Source of the DNA: Minisyncoccota bacterium
GTDB lineage: Bacteria; Patescibacteriota; Minisyncoccia; Phycocordibacterales; UBA1006
Assembly (NCBI GenBank): GCA_937970115.1
Contig: CALBVO010000033.1
Location: 1-7,244 of the forward strand
Length of the DNA: 7,244 nt
Reading direction: 5' to 3'
Shown: positions 1-4,838 of the stretch, one piece after another
How the letters are laid out: each line of letters opens with the position of its first letter
Position numbering within the stretch: the stretch's first letter is position 1
Program-made: the position numbers and the translations under genes
Notes under the pieces: generated by a model
The model's database searches: none
The model's input: only the letters and a program-made list of their open reading frames with translations
Told to the model about the DNA's origin: nothing

Positions 1-49
1 ATATTATATGTTTTAATTAACTATTGCATTTATTTAAAATAAATCAAGT

Positions 50-74
50 AAAAAACCTCACATGGCGTGAGGTT
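50..74 (-). terminator. Rho-independent terminator overlapping the 3' end of the 128-aa gene
   Basis: The arms AACCTCA (54-60) and TGAGGTT (68-74) form a 7-bp hairpin with a 7-nt loop. Read on the minus strand, the second arm runs directly into a T tract (complement of the A run 50-55). The TGA stop of the upstream gene (58-60) is the first three bases of that second arm, so coding end and terminator are superimposed. Confidence 0.75.
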
Positions 75-444
75 GGTAAATATTAATATGTTTAATATTA
101 GCTATAGGAAAATTAGTGCTAAATATGTTCTTTGTGTATGCGTGTTGTTCATTTGAGCTATAATGTTTTTCATATTTATAATAATAAATATTAGTTAATA
201 AATTATGTTCTGCAATTTGTATACCGCTATAGCTCGTACTATTAATACCTTTTCGTTTTCTGTATTTTGGTTTTTCTAAATCAAGATCAACGGTTTGTAG
301 TAATTTTTCATAAGAAGTTATGATATTAATACCTGTTCCTGTAAAATAAGATACCCTACGTTTTTGTAAGAATGCTTCAATTGAGGTTTTTATAAATAAA
401 CTGGCTAGTAAAAAAAGAGGGGTAATAATTATTAAATTATTCAT
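58..444 (-). CDS. Hypothetical small membrane-anchored protein, 128 aa
   Basis: I do not recognise this family. Residues 4-18 (LIIITPLFLLASLFI) form one hydrophobic segment at the N-terminus. It is followed by a basic stretch (KRR at 28-30), so the likely topology is a signal anchor or single transmembrane helix. The remaining ~95 residues are polar and rich in Asn, Tyr, His and Lys, with a tyrosine cluster (YYYKY) near residues 87-91 and no metal or catalytic motif that I can see. The ATG at 444 is the only reasonable start: there is no in-frame ATG/GTG/TTG just downstream. No Shine-Dalgarno site is present. A consensus-like TTGACA/TATACT pair lies upstream and a hairpin terminator overlaps the TGA stop, which together support a real monocistronic gene. 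The function is unknown and the product is probably lineage-specific. Confidence 0.6.
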   Translation of the reverse strand: MNNLIIITPLFLLASLFIKTSIEAFLQKRRVSYFTGTGINIITSYEKLLQTVDLDLEKPKYRKRKGINSTSYSGIQIAEHNLLTNIYYYKYEKHYSSNEQHAYTKNIFSTNFPIANIKHINIYQPHAM

Positions 445-466
445 AGTATAAGATGTTATATTTTAT

Positions 467-497
467 AGTATAATCTCATGTATATATTTAATGTCAA
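467..497 (-). promoter_or_regulatory. Candidate promoter for the 128-aa gene (TTGACA / TATACT)
   Basis: On the minus strand a perfect TTGACA (complement of 492-497) is followed after 19 nt by TATACT (complement of 467-472). The spacing is longer than the usual 17, so the pairing is tentative. Transcription from it would give a leader of roughly 15 nt without a Shine-Dalgarno site. It is the only full -35 consensus I found upstream of a gene here, in contrast to the -10-only starts elsewhere. A second TATACT lies at 445-450, directly against the ATG. Confidence 0.45.
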
Positions 498-547
498 ATT
501 ATTTATTGTTAATCTAACATAGGGGCATGGGAGAAAATATTATGTTT

Positions 548-636
548 CGAATTCATTAAGTCTTAGATCGAATAAATAGATTTACAAAAAAACTGACAAC
601 ATAGGATTCTGTTATTTTGGAATAAACGAATTCATT
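548..636. repeat. Short direct repeat CGAATTCATT inside the 445-720 gene-free stretch
   Basis: CGAATTCATT occurs at 548-557 and 627-636, each followed by (A/G)AG, 79 nt apart. The 276-nt gap between the two small membrane-protein genes (445-720) otherwise holds only the promoter of the left gene and the terminator of the right gene. I see no ORF of useful size or structured RNA in it. The repeat may be remnant sequence or chance in AT-rich DNA. Confidence 0.3.
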
Positions 637-654
637 GAGGAATGATTGGGGCAT

Positions 655-681
655 AAAAAACCCGCACGATTGTATGCGGGT
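655..681 (-). terminator. Rho-independent terminator after the 109-aa gene
   Basis: CCCGCA (661-666) pairs with TGCGGG (675-680), extended by A660/T681, to give a 7-bp GC-rich stem with an 8-nt loop. On the minus strand the stem is followed by six T (complement of 655-660). It lies ~40 nt past the stop of the gene ending at 721. Confidence 0.85.
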
Positions 682-720
682 GTTCTGTATAATACTCATG
701 AATTGTTTAATACAATAAAT

Positions 721-1050
721 TTATGAGAAAACAGGATTCTGTGGTTCTTTTTTTGAAATAGCTTTAATGGGTTCTCTAGAAATTTCCTGAAAAGCTTTTC
801 CATTTTTTTCAAAAACTCGCATTTCAATAAGGTACAATCCTTGTTTTAGCCTTGTCTCTTCTAGTATTTGATGGCTGTGATATGTTTGATTGAATTCTAG
901 TTCGTTTAGATATTCATCATAATCAGGTAGATTACGATATTGCCTAGGTAGTGAGTATCTATTTTTTTTATAAAAATAGATACCTAAAATTAAACATAGC
1001 CCAAAAAAAGAGCATAATAGTAAAATTTGTTGAAAATAAGTTAATCCCAT
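721..1050 (-). CDS. Hypothetical small single-pass membrane protein, 109 aa
   Basis: The family is not recognised. Residues ~9-27 (ILLLCSFFGLCLILGIYFY) are a clear transmembrane helix followed by positively charged KKNRY, predicting an N-out/C-in anchor with an ~80-residue soluble tail. The tail is mixed charged (DYDEYLNELEF near 43-53), with a possible short beta region (GLYLIEMRVFEKNG near 71-84) and a Lys/Pro-rich end. It has the same plan as the neighbouring 128-aa protein (short N-terminal anchor plus soluble tail), but I see no sequence similarity between them. The start is the ATG at 1048-1050, with T at -1 and no Shine-Dalgarno site. A strong hairpin terminator follows, and the rmuC terminator lies upstream, so it is probably transcribed on its own. 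No consensus -10 lies at the usual short distance; GATAAA preceded by TGT sits 21 nt upstream. Confidence 0.6.
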   Translation of the reverse strand: MGLTYFQQILLLCSFFGLCLILGIYFYKKNRYSLPRQYRNLPDYDEYLNELEFNQTYHSHQILEETRLKQGLYLIEMRVFEKNGKAFQEISREPIKAISKKEPQNPVFS

Positions 1051-1103
1051 AATTTAAATTTGTTTTTAGTTTTTATCACATTAACATTTTATTTAAATAA
1101 GTC

Positions 1104-1128
1104 AAAAGCCACTCAAATGAGTGGCTTT
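1104..1128 (-). terminator. Terminator downstream of rmuC
   Basis: AAAGCCACTC (1105-1114) and GAGTGGCTTT (1119-1128) form a perfect 10-bp stem with loop AAAT. On the minus strand it ends in TTTT then GACTTATTT, a short T tract, so termination may be partial. It sits ~70 nt past the rmuC stop and upstream of the 109-aa gene on the same strand. The intervening 1129-1197 holds only weak AT-rich inverted repeats. Confidence 0.7.
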
Positions 1129-1197
1129 CACAAATCTCTACTTTAATAATCATGAAATAAAGATTTTCTTAAATTTATAGTAGTCGCTCAAGCTCCC

Positions 1198-2292
1198 TTA
1201 ATCATTTAATTCTTTGATTGGTTTATCTAATACATTCGTTGATAGTTCTGGGGATTCACCAGTTATTTTGGTGACGTCTTTGTCTATTTTATTTAATTCC
1301 TTTGATGCATTATTGAAATGATTGACGGTTGTTCCAAGGGTATTTCCCATTTTGGTAAATACCTCGTTATAGGCAGAGAGGTGCCGACCAAGTTTCTGTA
1401 CATTCTTTTGAATTTCTACTGCTGATTTTTCGATTTGGAAAGCTTTGAATCCGTACAGAACCGATTGTAAATAGGCCGAGAATGTCGTTGGTGATACGAT
1501 GATTACTTTTTTATCCTTGTAGGCGTAATCAATCAGGTTTCGAGTATTTGCCTTTACCGCTCCAACCTCATTCACCAATAAATCATAATAGATTCCTTCA
1601 GCTGGTATAAACATAAAGGCAAAGGGGAGCGTTCCTTCGTCTGGACGAATGTACTGAGCCGTTTCGTCAATGCGTTTTTTCAAATCCGCCTTGAAATCTT
1701 TTTCCAGGCTGGCACGTTTATCTTCATCATTTTCGTCGACCAAACGGCGATAATTATCCAGTGAGAATTTAGCATCAACCGGAATAAATTTATCCTGTTC
1801 CGTTTTAATAATCGCATCTACTATTTTTCCATCCTTGAACAAATATTGCATTTGGTAATTGGTAGGTGCCAAAATATTAGAGAGAATAAGTTCCAATCCC
1901 ATTTCTCCTAAATTACCTCGCGTTTTTTGATTTTTGAGAACTTTTTCCAAATCAGATAATTGACCAGCAAGTTCGAAAACCTGTTTGTTGGTTTCCTTGG
2001 TTTCGGTTATTTCACGTGTCACATTCATCAAGTTTTTGGACATTTGCTCGTTAATATTTTGAATCAATTTTTGTGATTCTGAGAATTGTGTTTTCACTGC
2101 GTCAGACATGTCCCGATTCGAACCTGCAATTTTTTCGTCCATATTCGAACGTAGGTCGTTCATTTGTTGCAACAGCATCTGCATAGAGTTGCTGTCCTCG
2201 GTAGGTTTTTTATTTTTTTTGATTTCAATAATCAGAAATATGAGAAGTCCAATAATCAGAATTCCAATAATGAGTAATATTATATTTAGCAT
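1198..2292 (-). CDS. rmuC: RmuC family DNA recombination protein, membrane-anchored
   Basis: RmuC was named in E. coli for limiting recombination at short inverted repeats; the family is predicted to carry a PD-(D/E)XK nuclease fold. The 364-aa product opens with a transmembrane helix (residues ~3-23), followed by a coiled-coil-prone stretch (~35-122) and the RmuC domain (~123-340). Visible landmarks are GNLGE (126-130), IVDAII with D159, and PVDAK with D173-x-K175; E130, D159, D173 and K175 fit the nuclease site. FMFIPAEGIYYDLL and VSPTTFSAYLQSVLYGFKAF are typical family blocks. An ATG 24 nt further upstream is in frame, but its first codons lie in the flanking inverted repeat. The chosen ATG at 2290-2292 sits 6 nt after TATACT. 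The gene is followed by a hairpin terminator. The length is somewhat shorter than E. coli RmuC, as expected for a minimal form. The family call is secure; the nuclease activity is inference. Confidence 0.93.
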   Translation of the reverse strand: MLNIILLIIGILIIGLLIFLIIEIKKNKKPTEDSNSMQMLLQQMNDLRSNMDEKIAGSNRDMSDAVKTQFSESQKLIQNINEQMSKNLMNVTREITETKETNKQVFELAGQLSDLEKVLKNQKTRGNLGEMGLELILSNILAPTNYQMQYLFKDGKIVDAIIKTEQDKFIPVDAKFSLDNYRRLVDENDEDKRASLEKDFKADLKKRIDETAQYIRPDEGTLPFAFMFIPAEGIYYDLLVNEVGAVKANTRNLIDYAYKDKKVIIVSPTTFSAYLQSVLYGFKAFQIEKSAVEIQKNVQKLGRHLSAYNEVFTKMGNTLGTTVNHFNNASKELNKIDKDVTKITGESPELSTNVLDKPIKELND

Positions 2293-2298
2293 AGTGAT

Positions 2299-2307
2299 AG
2301 TATAACA
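2299..2307 (-). promoter_or_regulatory. Extended -10 promoter of rmuC, 6 nt before ATG
   Basis: Minus-strand TGT (complement of 2305-2307) adjoins TATACT (complement of 2299-2304); ATCACT then leads into the ATG. A start 7 nt after the -10 box would place +1 on the A of the ATG. No TTGACA-like box is present; that region is occupied by the inverted repeat. Confidence 0.6.
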
Positions 2308-2380
2308 TTTTGTCATTGCGAGGCACTAAACAATCTGAGTATGGTTTTGAGATTGCTTTTTCTCCTGCAATGACAGATGT
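2305..2380. repeat. Degenerate imperfect inverted-repeat element (TGTCATTGC...GCAATGACA)
   Basis: Outer arms TGTCATTGC (2311-2319) and GCAATGACA (2367-2375) are perfect complements. They extend inward by AGG/CCT after a one-base bulge, and outward by ACAT (2305-2308)/ATGT (2377-2380) across a small mismatch. An inner hairpin pairs CAATCT (2331-2336) with AGATTG (2350-2355). From general knowledge, repeats beginning CGTCATTGCGAGG, with an internal GCAATC/GATTGC motif, are dispersed non-coding elements in many unrelated bacterial genomes; this looks like a decayed copy. Its plus-strand translation (SLRGTKQS...) is the familiar spurious ORF such elements give. I see no clear target-site duplication. 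Confidence 0.6.
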
Positions 2381-2524
2381 TTGTAAAACAAAAGCACTAA
2401 ATACTGAAATAAATTCATTATCTAGTGCGTACCTTGTCAGGTATATTTTATTTTTTAAAACCTGGAGTAATAATAGTCAGTTTTTTAGTAGTAGGAATAT
2501 AAATATCAACTATTAGCGTTCATT
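2381..2524. other. Gene-free AT-rich stretch between the repeat element and tRNA-Gln
   Basis: The interval between rmuC and the tRNA gene (2293-2616) has no credible coding sequence. Its left part is the inverted repeat and its right part is the duplicated terminator arm. In between there is only a weak 5-bp hairpin TACCT/AGGTA (2430-2443), followed by T-rich sequence, and an AT-rich inverted pair CAGGT/ACCTG (2438-2464). Neither has a gene to serve on the plus strand. Confidence 0.5.
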
Positions 2525-2525
2525 A

Positions 2526-2596
2526 AAAAATAAATCACAGCATAAACCTGATGAAAAACCTTATCTATCAGATTCAAAAATAAATCACAGCATAAA
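2526..2596. repeat. 21-bp direct repeat: extra copy of one tRNA-terminator arm
   Basis: Bases 2526-2546 are identical to 2576-2596 (core TAAATCACAGCATAAA preceded by five A), exactly 50 nt apart. The right copy is the arm and loop of the tRNA-Gln terminator; the left copy has no adjacent complementary arm. In the minus-strand transcript the left copy also ends in a T run (complement of 2525-2530), so it could act as an alternative second arm. Confidence 0.75.
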
Positions 2597-2611
2597 GCTG
2601 TGATTTATTTT
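2576..2611 (-). terminator. Terminator of tRNA-Gln
   Basis: Arms at 2577-2591 and 2597-2611 form a perfect 15-bp stem (GC core CACAGC/GCTGTG) with loop ATAAA. On the minus strand the stem starts 5 nt after the tRNA discriminator base and ends in a T-rich tail (complement of 2576-2580). The perfect symmetry means it could also fold in a plus-strand transcript, but no plus-strand gene ends here. Confidence 0.8.
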
Positions 2612-2616
2612 CGATG

Positions 2617-2687
2617 CTGCTCGACTAGGATTCGAACCTAGATAGCTGGTACCAGAAACCAGAGTCCTACCATTAGACGATCGAGCA
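2617..2687 (-). tRNA. tRNA-Gln, anticodon CTG
   Basis: All four arms can be folded by hand. The acceptor is TGCTCGA/TCGAGCA (7 bp). The D arm is GTCT-AATGGTA-GGAC. The anticodon arm CTGGT/ACCAG encloses loop TTCTGGT, with anticodon CTG at 2653-2655, reading CAG. The variable loop is CTAT and the T arm is CTAGG-TTCGAAT-CCTAG. The total is 71 nt including discriminator G73. The U1-A72 weak first pair and G73 match known E. coli glutaminyl-tRNA identity elements. CCA is not encoded (CAT follows), so a CCA-adding enzyme is required. A TATGAT box sits 9 nt upstream and a 15-bp terminator immediately downstream, so it is a single-gene unit, divergent from yaaA. Confidence 0.95.
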
Positions 2688-2696
2688 ATAAGAAAC

Positions 2697-2702
2697 ATCA
2701 TA
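2697..2702 (-). promoter_or_regulatory. -10 box of tRNA-Gln
   Basis: Minus-strand TATGAT (complement of 2697-2702) lies 9 nt before the first base of the mature tRNA, implying a 5' leader of only a few bases. No convincing -35 box is visible at 16-18 nt upstream. Confidence 0.5.
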
Positions 2703-2735
2703 ACGAAATATACTAAAAAATAAAAGACCAAATAG

Positions 2736-2744
2736 TGATATAGT
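2736..2744 (+). promoter_or_regulatory. Extended -10 promoter of yaaA, 6 nt before ATG
   Basis: TGA (2736-2738) followed by TATAGT (2739-2744), then AATCAT and the ATG at 2751. No TTGACA-like box is found upstream. The arrangement predicts transcription starting at the A of the start codon. Confidence 0.6.
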
Positions 2745-2750
2745 AATCAT

Positions 2751-3488
2751 ATGAAAATTATTTTCTCTCCAGCTAAATCACAAAACAATACTTCTGATTT
2801 TTTTACTGCAAAATCATCAATATTATTTCCTTCAAAAACTCAGGAACTGCTAACGTTTCTTTTGGAATTATCTCGAAGTGATATTTCAAATATGTTTAAA
2901 ACATCAGACGCGCTTACTAATAAAATTTATCGTATGTATCATTCACGAGAAAATAGTTCATTGCCTGCTCTTGAATTATTTAATGGACTTTCCTTTAGGC
3001 AGCTTGAGCTAAATGTATATAACTCGGATCATCAAGAATATGCGCAAGAAAACCTCGTTATTTTATCTGCTTTGTATGGAGTACTTCGACCTTTTGATGA
3101 GATAAGCCCATATCGATTGGATATGCATGATAATCTGATTGACTCAGATAATATCTATAAAAATCTTTATGATTTTTGGCAAAAGGAGATAACAAATTAT
3201 TTTAACAGAACAGATACTATTTTAAATTTAGCTTCTGCTGAATATGCAAAAATGATATTACCTCAATACCATAACAAGGTTGTTACCTGTCATTTCTTGG
3301 TAGAAGAAGATGAGGTTAGAAAATCAATTGCAGCACTTGCAAAACGAGAACGTGGAAATATATTAAACTATTGTATTAAAAATAAACTCACTAATATTCA
3401 GCTATTAAAAAAATATTCATCAAACGGTTTTTTATTTGATCAGCAAAAATCTGATGAGTATAATTACTATTTTATATACAAAAAATAA
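2751..3488 (+). CDS. yaaA: Peroxide stress protein YaaA (DUF328/UPF0246 family)
   Basis: YaaA in E. coli is induced by hydrogen peroxide and lowers free intracellular iron, limiting Fenton damage; it is cytoplasmic and has been linked to DNA binding. The 245-aa length is near the usual ~255. Family blocks visible are FSPAK at 5-9, the block LSALYGVLRPFDEISPYRLDM (105-125), LNLASAEY (158-165), AKRERG (197-202) and the C-terminal NGFLFDQQKSDEYNYYFI (225-242). These align block by block with what I recall of the E. coli protein (SGLYGVLRP, PYRLEM, INLASDEY, AKKARG, EGYFFDE). The start is the ATG 6 nt after TATAGT; the N-terminal MKIIFSPAK is the family's normal beginning. The gene is divergent from tRNA-Gln. 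mscL follows 57 nt later on the same strand with no terminator that I can see, so read-through is possible. Confidence 0.95.
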   Translation: MKIIFSPAKSQNNTSDFFTAKSSILFPSKTQELLTFLLELSRSDISNMFKTSDALTNKIYRMYHSRENSSLPALELFNGLSFRQLELNVYNSDHQEYAQENLVILSALYGVLRPFDEISPYRLDMHDNLIDSDNIYKNLYDFWQKEITNYFNRTDTILNLASAEYAKMILPQYHNKVVTCHFLVEEDEVRKSIAALAKRERGNILNYCIKNKLTNIQLLKKYSSNGFLFDQQKSDEYNYYFIYKK

Positions 3489-3533
3489 AAAAAATGGTTA
3501 TAATATTATTAATCGCCATAGAGCGACCTAATT

Positions 3534-3539
3534 TATATT
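3534..3539 (+). promoter_or_regulatory. -10 box of mscL, 6 nt before ATG
   Basis: TATATT (3534-3539) is followed by TACATT and the ATG at 3546, the same spacing as upstream of other genes here. No TGn precedes it. A better hexamer, TATAAT (3499-3504), lies further upstream and would give a ~35-nt leader without a Shine-Dalgarno site, so the true promoter is uncertain. Confidence 0.4.
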
Positions 3540-3545
3540 TACATT

Positions 3546-3962
3546 ATGTTAAAAGAATTTAAAGAATTTGCCGTAAAAGGGAATATGATCGACATGGCTG
3601 TCGGTATTGTTATTGGAGGAGCATTTGGAACCATTGTTAAATCACTGGTTGCTGATATTATTATGCCACTCGTTTCTGGTATACTATCGGTTCCAGATTT
3701 TAGTAATTTGTTTATTATTCTCAAAGGAACAGGAACAGATTTTACCTCAGTAGAAGCAGCGCGAGAGGCAGGAGCGTCAGTGCTAGCGTATGGAACATTT
3801 ATTAACGCATTAATTGCATTTTTGATTGTTGCATGGGCATTATTTGTTATTATTAAAGGTATTAACAAATTAAAAAATGAAAAACCAGACGAAGAAGAGC
3901 CAGCAGGTCCAACAGAAGTGGAACTTCTTGCTGAAATTCGTGACTCACTGAAAAAGAAATAA
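3546..3962 (+). CDS. mscL: Large-conductance mechanosensitive channel MscL
   Basis: MscL is a homopentameric inner-membrane channel that opens under membrane tension to release solutes during hypo-osmotic shock. The 138-aa product matches the family length (136 in E. coli). Parts in order: N-terminal amphipathic helix LKEFKEFAVKGN (2-13); TM1 (~14-42, MIDMAVGIVIGGAFGTIVKSL, then VADIIMP); periplasmic loop (~43-82); TM2 (~83-106); charged linker INKLKNEKPDEEEP; and the C-terminal helix EVELLAEIRDSLKKK (124-138). The pore-constriction residues L19 and V23 of E. coli correspond to M17 and I21 by my alignment, slightly bulkier but still hydrophobic. It follows yaaA in the same direction and converges with the LOG gene on a shared terminator. 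The ATG is the natural start for the family. Confidence 0.97.
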   Translation: MLKEFKEFAVKGNMIDMAVGIVIGGAFGTIVKSLVADIIMPLVSGILSVPDFSNLFIILKGTGTDFTSVEAAREAGASVLAYGTFINALIAFLIVAWALFVIIKGINKLKNEKPDEEEPAGPTEVELLAEIRDSLKKK

Positions 3963-3980
3963 TTTTTTCTTAGTTAAATT

Positions 3981-4009
3981 AAAAAAAAGAAAGCAAAGCT
4001 TTCTTTTTT
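3981..4009. terminator. Bidirectional terminator between mscL and the LOG gene
   Basis: Arms at 3983-3994 (six A then GAAAGC) and 3998-4009 (GCTTTC then six T) make a 12-bp stem with a 3-nt AAA loop. T tracts follow the hairpin on both strands: 4004-4009 on plus and the complement of 3981-3988 on minus. It serves the convergent genes ending at 3962 and 4051. Confidence 0.85.
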
Positions 4010-4050
4010 CTTTTAAGAAATAGTAAAACAAATAAATAATATCTCTTGAT

Positions 4051-4782
4051 TCATTTTTGGCCTAAATGATGTGTATTTGAAATATCAGTTCTTATTTGTG
4101 CATTTTTAATTATATCCAAAACTTCTTCGTCATTGTCTGTAATAACATAGAGATTCAAATCCTTCGGACTGATAGTTTCTTGGTCTTCTTTTAGTAGTAT
4201 CTTTTTGAAATAATTTTCTAGTGGTTGCCAAAATTCTGAACCATAGAGAATAATTGGCGTATCAGGAATTTTCTTTGTTTGTTTGAGTGTTAATATTTCA
4301 AACATTTCATCTAATGTTCCGAATCCTCCTGGGCAATATACGTATGCTTCGGCAGCATATGACAGTACAACTTTTCGTGAATAAAAATGATGAAACTCAA
4401 TCGTATCATCGAGATATGGATTTGTTGTTTGTTCAAAAGGTAGATTGATATTAATACCTAGTGAGCTACCTTTTTCTGCTTCAAATGCTCCTTTATTTGC
4501 TGCACCCATAATTCCATGACCACCACCTGTGACAACGGTATAATCGAGTTCTGCTATTTTACGAGCAAGGTTCTCGACACGTTTATAGATTGCTGTCTCA
4601 GGTTTCAATCGTGCTGATCCAAAAATTGTTACTGTTTTTGGATAATCCTTCATCATATCGAAACCTTGTCTAAATTCGGCATCAATAATACACATTCGTG
4701 AATCAGTTACGTTATCATGTTTTTCAATACATGAACGTGTTAATTCGTCTAAGCTTTTTCGTTCTTGTTTTATATCTTTCAT
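4051..4782 (-). CDS. LOG family (TIGR00730) Rossmann-fold nucleotide phosphoribohydrolase
   Basis: The family cleaves the N-glycosidic bond of nucleoside 5'-monophosphates, releasing base and ribose 5-phosphate; plant LOG makes active cytokinins and E. coli PpnN degrades purine nucleotides. The 243-aa product shows TVTIFGSAR (50-58), GGGHGIMGAANKGA (86-99), SRK with R136, and the signature PGGFGTLDEMFE (151-162), whose E159 is the presumed catalytic acid with R136. An ~45-residue N-terminal extension precedes the Rossmann domain, as in the larger bacterial LOG proteins. The reading frame stays open to an ATG at 4843-4845, but that extension would overlap the divergent gene. The ATG at 4780-4782 lies 7 nt after TATAAT and begins a plausible MKDIKQE, so I chose it. 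It is probably a housecleaning or nucleotide-salvage enzyme; the exact substrate cannot be read from sequence. Confidence 0.9.
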   Translation of the reverse strand: MKDIKQERKSLDELTRSCIEKHDNVTDSRMCIIDAEFRQGFDMMKDYPKTVTIFGSARLKPETAIYKRVENLARKIAELDYTVVTGGGHGIMGAANKGAFEAEKGSSLGININLPFEQTTNPYLDDTIEFHHFYSRKVVLSYAAEAYVYCPGGFGTLDEMFEILTLKQTKKIPDTPIILYGSEFWQPLENYFKKILLKEDQETISPKDLNLYVITDNDEEVLDIIKNAQIRTDISNTHHLGQK

Positions 4783-4789
4783 AGTTTTG

Positions 4790-4798
4790 ATTATAACA
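4790..4798 (-). promoter_or_regulatory. Extended -10 promoter of the LOG gene, 7 nt before ATG
   Basis: Minus-strand TGT (complement of 4796-4798) plus the consensus TATAAT (complement of 4790-4795), then CAAAACT and the ATG at 4782. It lies 28 bp from the divergent -10 promoter element on the plus strand, so the two polymerase footprints must overlap. Confidence 0.65.
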
Positions 4799-4823
4799 CG
4801 AAGCATACAAGGAGTATAAATTT

Positions 4824-4832
4824 TGTTATGAT
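4824..4832 (+). promoter_or_regulatory. Extended -10 promoter of the ATP-cone gene, 6 nt before ATG
   Basis: TGT (4824-4826) plus TATGAT (4827-4832), then GTATGT and the ATG at 4839. A GGAG at 4811-4814 is 24 nt upstream of the ATG, too far to act as a Shine-Dalgarno site, and would not be in a transcript from this promoter. Confidence 0.6.
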
Positions 4833-4838
4833 GTATGT

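Noticed and set aside
1132..1166. Inverted repeat AAATCT...AGATTT downstream of rmuC
   Set aside because: Six AT-rich pairs with a long loop, competing with another short pairing; not distinguishable from chance beside the strong 10-bp hairpin at 1105-1128.
2293..2316. Longer rmuC start (adds MTKCYTIT)
   Set aside because: The extra codons lie in the inverted repeat and across the -10 box; the inner ATG has the promoter at the local standard spacing and begins directly with the membrane anchor.
2430..2456. Possible plus-strand terminator (TACCT/AGGTA hairpin followed by T-rich sequence)
   Set aside because: The stem is only 5 bp, AT-rich, and there is no plus-strand gene upstream to terminate.
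2310..2516. Plus-strand ORF beginning MSLRGTKQSEYG...
   Set aside because: This is the familiar spurious translation of the TGTCATTGCGAGG-type palindromic repeat running into AT-rich non-coding sequence; no start signals and no protein-like composition.
2305..2611. CRISPR-like array or riboswitch in the gap before tRNA-Gln
   Set aside because: Only one 21-bp repeat occurs twice, explained by a duplicated terminator arm, and the palindromic element is a known type of dispersed repeat; no regular spacers or conserved aptamer core are visible.
3539..3868. Minus-strand ORF of 109 aa opposite mscL
   Set aside because: It is a shadow of the secure mscL gene and has low-complexity Ala/Thr/Ile composition typical of antisense frames.
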